A stretch of 15,681 nt of DNA from Candidatus Limimorpha equi (GTDB lineage Bacteria; Bacteroidota; Bacteroidia; Bacteroidales; F082): NCBI GenBank assembly GCA_018065885.1, contig JAGHSL010000326.1, forward strand, positions 1 through 15,681, read 5' to 3'. Numbering within the stretch: position 1 is the first letter of the stretch; each line of letters begins with the position of its first letter. The position numbers and the translations under genes are program-made. The notes beneath the pieces were generated by a model, which made no database searches, was not told the origin of the DNA, and worked only from the letters and a program-made list of their open reading frames with translations. This document shows positions 12,218 through 15,681 of this stretch, piece by piece.

Positions 12218-12829
12218 ATGCATATCGCTATAGCTGGTAACATTGGCTCTGGCAAAACGACGCTTACAAAGCTCTTGGCCAAGCATTTCAACTGGACGCC
12301 TCATTTTGAGGAAGTTGACCACAATCCGTATCTCGATAGTTTCTACGAGGACATGCAACGTTGGTCGTTCAACATTCAGATTTTTTTCCTCAACAGCCGT
12401 TTCCGTCAGGTGATGGACATCAGAAACAGTGGCAAAAACGTCATTCAGGACCGCACAATTTATGAAGATGCGAAAATCTTTGCGCCAAACCTTTATTCTA
12501 TGGGCTTGATGGAAACGCGCGACTACGAAAATTATCAGTCGCTGTTTGAATTGATGACAAGATTTTTGCAAGCTCCTGATTTGCTGATATATCTTCGCGC
12601 ATCAGTGCCGACATTGATTAAGCATATCGCCAAGCGCAACCGTGATTATGAGCAGTCCATCAGCATCAGTTACCTGAACAACCTGAACGACCGCTACGAA
12701 GAATGGATCAAAAATTATTCTGCTGGCAAACTGATGATTATCGACACCGACGATATCGAGCTTGAAAATCCAGAAGATTTAAGCAAGATCATTGAAGGTA
12801 TTGAAGCAACACTTAACGGATTATTTTGA
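12218..12829 (+). CDS. Deoxynucleoside kinase (dGK/dAK/dCK family)
   Basis: A 203-residue cytoplasmic enzyme of the P-loop deoxynucleoside kinase family, which phosphorylates deoxynucleosides in nucleotide salvage. The Walker A loop is GNIGSGKTT at 7-15. FEEVDHNPYL (30-39) carries the glutamate expected to act on the 5'-hydroxyl. DRTIYED (78-84) is the DRS-like motif. IAKRNRDYEQ (137-146) is the arginine lid. YLNNLNDRYEEW and MIIDTDD (173-179) are usual C-terminal parts. Length agrees with the Bacillus-type enzymes (about 200-220 residues). Base specificity (dG, dA or dC) cannot be decided. The stop codon (12827-12829) lies 2 nt before the kdsB ATG, so both are surely co-transcribed, although their pathways differ. 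Confidence 0.92.
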   Translation: MHIAIAGNIGSGKTTLTKLLAKHFNWTPHFEEVDHNPYLDSFYEDMQRWSFNIQIFFLNSRFRQVMDIRNSGKNVIQDRTIYEDAKIFAPNLYSMGLMETRDYENYQSLFELMTRFLQAPDLLIYLRASVPTLIKHIAKRNRDYEQSISISYLNNLNDRYEEWIKNYSAGKLMIIDTDDIELENPEDLSKIIEGIEATLNGLF

Positions 12830-12831
12830 AT

Positions 12832-13584
12832 ATGAAGATTTTAGGAATCATTCCGGCACGTTACGCATCAACGCGCTTCCCTGGCAAACCTTTGGCTATG
12901 ATTAAAGGGAAAACCATGATTAGACGCGTCTATGAACAGGCTTTGCAGTCGAAACTTGACGAAGTTGTCGTGGCTACAGACGATGTACGCATTGCTGACG
13001 AAGTAATGTCGTTTGGCGGACGTTATGTAATGACCAACCCGAATCACCGTAGCGGCACCGACCGTTGTCGTGAGGCACTTGATTTGATGGAAGAAAATTT
13101 CGATGCCGTGGTCAACATCCAAGGCGACGAGCCTTTTATCAATCCACTGCAAATCAATATGCTGTGCGATTTGATGCAGGAGGATGGCGTTTGTCTCGCA
13201 TCGTTGGCCAAACGCATTGTTTCGGCTGACGAACTTTTCAGTCCGAATACGGTGAAAGTGGTGATGAGCGCCAAAGGTAATGCCTTGTATTTCAGCAGAA
13301 ATCCCATGCCTTTCATGCGTAATGTGGAGCATGACGACTGGATGAGAAAAGGCATTTTCTACAAACATATCGGCATTTATGCCTACAAAGCGGAAACACT
13401 TCGCCAAGTGGCCGCCATGCCTGCTTCACGACTTGAAACTTCCGAATCGTTGGAGCAGTTACGTTGGCTTGAAAATGGCCTGAGCATCAGAATGGGCATC
13501 ACCGAGGCGGAAAACGTTTCCATTGATGTGCCGGCTGACATTGCCAAGGCTGAGGCTTTTTCAGAAATGAATCATTTTGAATAA
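12832..13584 (+). CDS. kdsB: 3-deoxy-manno-octulosonate cytidylyltransferase (CMP-Kdo synthetase)
   Basis: A 250-residue cytoplasmic enzyme that joins Kdo and CTP into CMP-Kdo, the donor for the inner core of lipopolysaccharide. Conserved motifs in order: IIPARYASTRFPGKPL (6-21) for the nucleotide, VATDD (47-51), NHRSGTDR (71-78), NIQGDEPFI (95-103) with the metal-binding Asp, YFSRNPMPF (153-161), KHIGIYAYK (178-186), ETSESLEQLRWLENG (202-216) and IDVPADIAKAE (231-241). All are intact and the length is normal. The ATG at 12832 begins MKILGIIPA, as in homologues; an in-frame TTG two codons upstream overlaps the kinase stop and is unlikely. It sits two bases after the kinase gene and fits with the LptG-like permease two genes upstream in outer-membrane biogenesis. 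Confidence 0.97.
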   Translation: MKILGIIPARYASTRFPGKPLAMIKGKTMIRRVYEQALQSKLDEVVVATDDVRIADEVMSFGGRYVMTNPNHRSGTDRCREALDLMEENFDAVVNIQGDEPFINPLQINMLCDLMQEDGVCLASLAKRIVSADELFSPNTVKVVMSAKGNALYFSRNPMPFMRNVEHDDWMRKGIFYKHIGIYAYKAETLRQVAAMPASRLETSESLEQLRWLENGLSIRMGITEAENVSIDVPADIAKAEAFSEMNHFE

Positions 13585-13600
13585 TCTAAAGTAATCGTTT

Positions 13601-13627
13601 CATCGCTTCGACAAGCTCAGCGAGCGG
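13601..13627. repeat. Possible dispersed GC-rich repeat fragment
   Basis: The stretch with CTTCGACAAGCTCAGCGAG is much richer in GC than the surrounding A/C-rich leader and contains TCGCT (13603-13607) that can pair with AGCGA (13619-13623). It resembles intergenic repeats containing CTTCGACAAGCTCAG that I recall from many bacterial genomes. Only one copy is present here, so its repeat status is unproven. Confidence 0.35.
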
Positions 13628-13700
13628 CAACAATTAAACAAAAAACACCACAACAAATAAACAATTCAACAGATAAACAGACAACAACTCAACATCCCTC

Positions 13701-14783
13701 ATGCTCACCATTGCAGAATCCATATCCGACCTCCTTTTCCAGAACGATTTCGTTATTGTTCCTGGTTTGGGGGCGTTTGTCCGCGAAATGGGTTCGGCCA
13801 ATGTCAATGTGATTACGCATCAGTTCTGCCAGCCATCGGCCAACATTGCGTTTGATGCCAATAGACGTGAGGATAATGATTTGTTAGCCAGTTATTTGTC
13901 ATCCGTCAACAATGTTCCGATAGAGGAAGCGCGTAAATTGGTGCTGATATTTGTCAACGATTGTTTCAGCAACTTGAAAACGGGCAAGACCGTGGATTTG
14001 CCAGGCCTTGGCACATTATCGTTTAATGCAATGCAGGAGATTGATTTTGAACAGGATAAGTCGGTCAACCGTAACCCTGATGCTTTCGGATTGTGTGATT
14101 TTACGGCGGTTCCCGTGTTCCAATCGAAGACCAAGGAAGAAATCAAGACCGAAATCGAGCAGCAGCAAAAAGACAAGAATACGCCGATGACGGTCGATAG
14201 AAAAGAGGTTCATAAGGACGATGAAAAGCCGAAACGCCATCTTGCATGGCTGTGGATATTGCTATCCATTTTAGCTTTAGCCGCTGCGATATTCTTGCTT
14301 AATTATTTCAGAATCATAAAGATAGATTTCAACAGGTGGTTTGGTAATGAGGAGCCGATTACGGTTGCTGTTGATACAACAAAACCGATTGAAAAGCCTG
14401 CCGTTTTGGATACTGTAGTGGCTGATACGCTTTCGGTAACGGATAACATCGTGAATGATACAGTTGATGTTCTGCCAGACACCGTGCCTACGCAGATTGA
14501 GCAGCTTCAGGAGTTGCCTACGGAAACCCAAACGGTTGCGGAAACACCAGCTGAAGAAGCCAGGATATTCATCGTCGGCGGATGTTTCTCGTCGGAAGAA
14601 AATGCGACCCGTTTAGCTAATTCGTTGAAAGATAGAGGCTATGAATCGGCATTTGTGAAGCAACGCGGCAAACTTTGGGATGTGTATTATGGGAAATATC
14701 AGACCATGGAAGAAGCGAAACTTGCTTTGAAAGAGATAAAGGAAAATTCGGACAGCAAGGCTTGGATTATGGTTGCAAAGTGA
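13701..14783 (+). CDS. HU-CCDC81 and SPOR domain membrane protein
   Basis: A 360-residue membrane protein with an unusual domain pair. Residues 1-140 form two HU-type (CCDC81-like) units; the first has VPGLGAF (20-26) and the second has LPGLGTL (100-106). A charged linker follows, then one membrane helix (about 181-201), a Thr/Pro/Glu-rich periplasmic spacer (about 215-286) and a C-terminal SPOR domain (about 289-358; IFIVGGCFSSEENATRLANS) that binds denuded peptidoglycan at the division site. The HU part would lie in the cytoplasm. Such proteins are known in Bacteroidota and have been proposed to link nucleoid or cytosolic partners to the septum; that role is not established here. The ATG at 13701 follows a G-poor leader. 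It is separated from kdsB by 116 bp, so it may have its own promoter, though none is clear. Confidence 0.9.
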   Translation: MLTIAESISDLLFQNDFVIVPGLGAFVREMGSANVNVITHQFCQPSANIAFDANRREDNDLLASYLSSVNNVPIEEARKLVLIFVNDCFSNLKTGKTVDLPGLGTLSFNAMQEIDFEQDKSVNRNPDAFGLCDFTAVPVFQSKTKEEIKTEIEQQQKDKNTPMTVDRKEVHKDDEKPKRHLAWLWILLSILALAAAIFLLNYFRIIKIDFNRWFGNEEPITVAVDTTKPIEKPAVLDTVVADTLSVTDNIVNDTVDVLPDTVPTQIEQLQELPTETQTVAETPAEEARIFIVGGCFSSEENATRLANSLKDRGYESAFVKQRGKLWDVYYGKYQTMEEAKLALKEIKENSDSKAWIMVAK

Positions 14784-14826
14784 TTTTTTGTTGAAAAAGT
14801 GGAAAGTTGAAAGTGTTGAAGTGGGA

Positions 14827-14896
14827 AACTGAAAACTGAAAACTGAAAACCGATAACTGATAACTGAAAACTGATAACCGATAACTGATAACTAAA
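14827..14896. repeat. Heptanucleotide tandem array, ten units, upstream of trmB
   Basis: Ten consecutive 7-bp units fill 14827-14896. In order they are AACTGAA (three), AACCGAT, AACTGAT, AACTGAA, AACTGAT, AACCGAT, AACTGAT and AACTAAA; the consensus is AACTGAW with T/C change at position 4. The array ends 4 nt before the trmB ATG and fills most of the 117-bp gap. The region just before it (14793-14826) is built of looser, GAAAGT-like heptads, so the original tract was longer. Being a multiple of 7 and not 3, a slip by one unit would change spacing only, since the array is not translated. Confidence 0.9.
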
Positions 14897-14900
14897 AAAC

Positions 14901-15584
14901 ATGTCAAAAAAGAATAAACTGGAACGTTTCGCCGAAAACAAGACATTCGGCAATTTGTTTGAATACTCCTACGAGCGCATTATGGGGGAGGGTTTCCCTT
15001 TGCAGGGCCGTTGGCACGAGGATTTTTTCCATAACGACAATCCGATTGTGCTGGAACTGGGTTGCGGCAAGGGCGAATACACCGTTGGTTTGGCTCGCGC
15101 TCACCGCGACATAAATTATATAGGTGTCGACATCAAGGGCGCACGCATTTGGCGCGGCCTCAAGCAGTCGAATGAGGAGGATTTGAAGAATGTGGCTTTC
15201 ATCCGCGCCCGCATCGACCAGATTGAGCATTTTTTCGGAAAAGATGAAGTAGCCGAAATTTGGGTCACTTTCCCTGACCCGCATCCTGGCGATGGCGAAC
15301 GCAATGCCCGTCACCGCCTGACTTCGCCCGAATTTCTGGAGCGTTATCGTAAAATCGTTACTCCTGACGGCATCCTGAACCTGAAAACCGATAGTCCTAT
15401 CATGTATGAGTTTACCTTGCATGATGTAATTGAAAAACAGGGACTTAAACTGTATTACAATTATGATGACCTTTATGCCAATGACGATGATTTGGAAGTA
15501 AAATCCATCCGGACTTTCTACGAACAGATGTGGCTTGACCAAGGCCTGACGATAAAATATTTGAGATTTAATATTAATTCTTGA
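14901..15584 (+). CDS. trmB: tRNA (guanine-N7-)-methyltransferase
   Basis: A 227-residue enzyme that uses S-adenosylmethionine to make m7G at position 46 of the tRNA variable loop. The Rossmann-like methyltransferase fold has the SAM motif VLELGCGKGEYT (50-61), the second-strand acid D77 in IGVDIKG, and the TrmB signature FPDPHPGDGERNARHRL (124-140). This replaces the usual FPDPWPKxRHxKRRL, yet keeps the PDP core and the basic ending. LKTDSPIMYEF (161-171) is the late conserved motif. The protein is slightly longer than average in the variable loop after PDP. The ATG at 14901 is directly downstream of the heptanucleotide array. It ends 40 bp before the edge gene and seems to be transcribed alone. 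Confidence 0.95.
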   Translation: MSKKNKLERFAENKTFGNLFEYSYERIMGEGFPLQGRWHEDFFHNDNPIVLELGCGKGEYTVGLARAHRDINYIGVDIKGARIWRGLKQSNEEDLKNVAFIRARIDQIEHFFGKDEVAEIWVTFPDPHPGDGERNARHRLTSPEFLERYRKIVTPDGILNLKTDSPIMYEFTLHDVIEKQGLKLYYNYDDLYANDDDLEVKSIRTFYEQMWLDQGLTIKYLRFNINS

Positions 15585-15595
15585 CAAAGAGTTGT

Positions 15596-15603
15596 TATTT
15601 TTG
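15596..15603 (+). promoter_or_regulatory. Promoter -7 box at the right edge
   Basis: TATTTTTG matches TAnnTTTG. No good -33 TTTG is found. Transcription would begin near 15609, leaving about 16 nt before the ATG at 15625, a spacing like that of other genes in this window. Confidence 0.5.
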
Positions 15604-15624
15604 CCTTATCAAATGTGATTTAAA

Positions 15625-15681
15625 ATGAATAGTGTAAGCATCAATATTAATTTGCCAAATTGCGGATCTTATTCAAAGGAA
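15625..15681 (+). CDS. Partial gene start of unknown product (truncated by window edge)
   Basis: An open frame begins with ATG at 15625 and runs to the end of the window, giving MNSVSININLPNCGSYSKE. It follows a TAnnTTTG box by the distance seen for other genes here, which is the main support. Nineteen residues are too few to name a family; the start is neither a signal peptide nor a membrane helix. Confidence 0.45.
   Translation, partial: MNSVSININLPNCGSYSKE

Noticed and set aside
14699..14953. 84-codon minus-strand frame with repeated QLSVISF-type peptide
   Set aside because: The peptide repeat is only the translation of the heptanucleotide array; it overlaps the HU/SPOR and trmB genes.
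14904..15587. 227-codon open frame on the minus strand exactly opposite trmB
   Set aside because: It is a mirror of the trmB frame produced by its codon use. It has no family motif or promoter, whereas trmB carries all methyltransferase motifs.
1..15681. CRISPR array, transposase, integrase, tRNA or rRNA genes
   Set aside because: No spaced direct repeats of CRISPR type, no DDE or integrase-like protein, and no cloverleaf or rRNA-like sequence was found; the only tandem repeat is the 7-bp array.

Overview
The window comes from a Bacteroidota chromosome, most likely the order Bacteroidales. The evidence is the gene content (DUF2851, a zapA–6S RNA–rny block, an HU-CCDC81/SPOR protein, queuine tRNA-ribosyltransferase next to an LptG-type permease), the repeated promoter element TAnnTTTG typical of this phylum, and mostly weak Shine-Dalgarno sequences. 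It is almost entirely ordinary core-genome sequence. I see no insertion sequence, integrase, CRISPR array, tRNA or rRNA.

Layout. Positions 1-207 hold the 3' end of a 5-formyltetrahydrofolate cyclo-ligase gene. A 416-base intergenic region follows, with a 15-bp direct repeat and a promoter overlapped by two palindromes. That promoter precedes a two-gene unit encoding a four-helix membrane protein and a small XRE-type regulator (624-1311). Two minus-strand genes come next: a DUF2851 protein and a lipoprotein nucleotidase/phosphodiesterase (1444-4381). Reading plus, 4490-6936 encodes a small coiled-coil protein, ZapA, a probable 6S RNA and RNase Y, ending in a strong intrinsic terminator. A tandem pair of related four-helix membrane proteins (7073-8121) then meets a convergent membrane glycosyltransferase (8122-9285, minus) with no gap.

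From a compact divergent promoter region near 9300-9345, the plus strand carries a small secreted protein, tgt, an LptG-like permease, a deoxynucleoside kinase, kdsB, the HU/SPOR protein and trmB. A partial gene begins at the right edge. Themes are envelope biogenesis (LptG, KdsB, glycosyltransferase, SPOR protein), cell division (ZapA), tRNA modification (Tgt, TrmB) and RNA turnover or transcription control (RNase Y, 6S RNA).

Most worth a second look: the paired 16-bp palindromes 21 bp apart on the promoter of the XRE/membrane module; loss of all three zinc-binding cysteines in Tgt at the exact expected columns; the tandem membrane paralogues; the ten-unit heptanucleotide array ending 4 nt before trmB; and the 6S RNA fold between zapA and rny. 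I did not find convincing evidence of a wholly new multi-gene system; the XRE/membrane module and the tandem paralogues are the nearest candidates.
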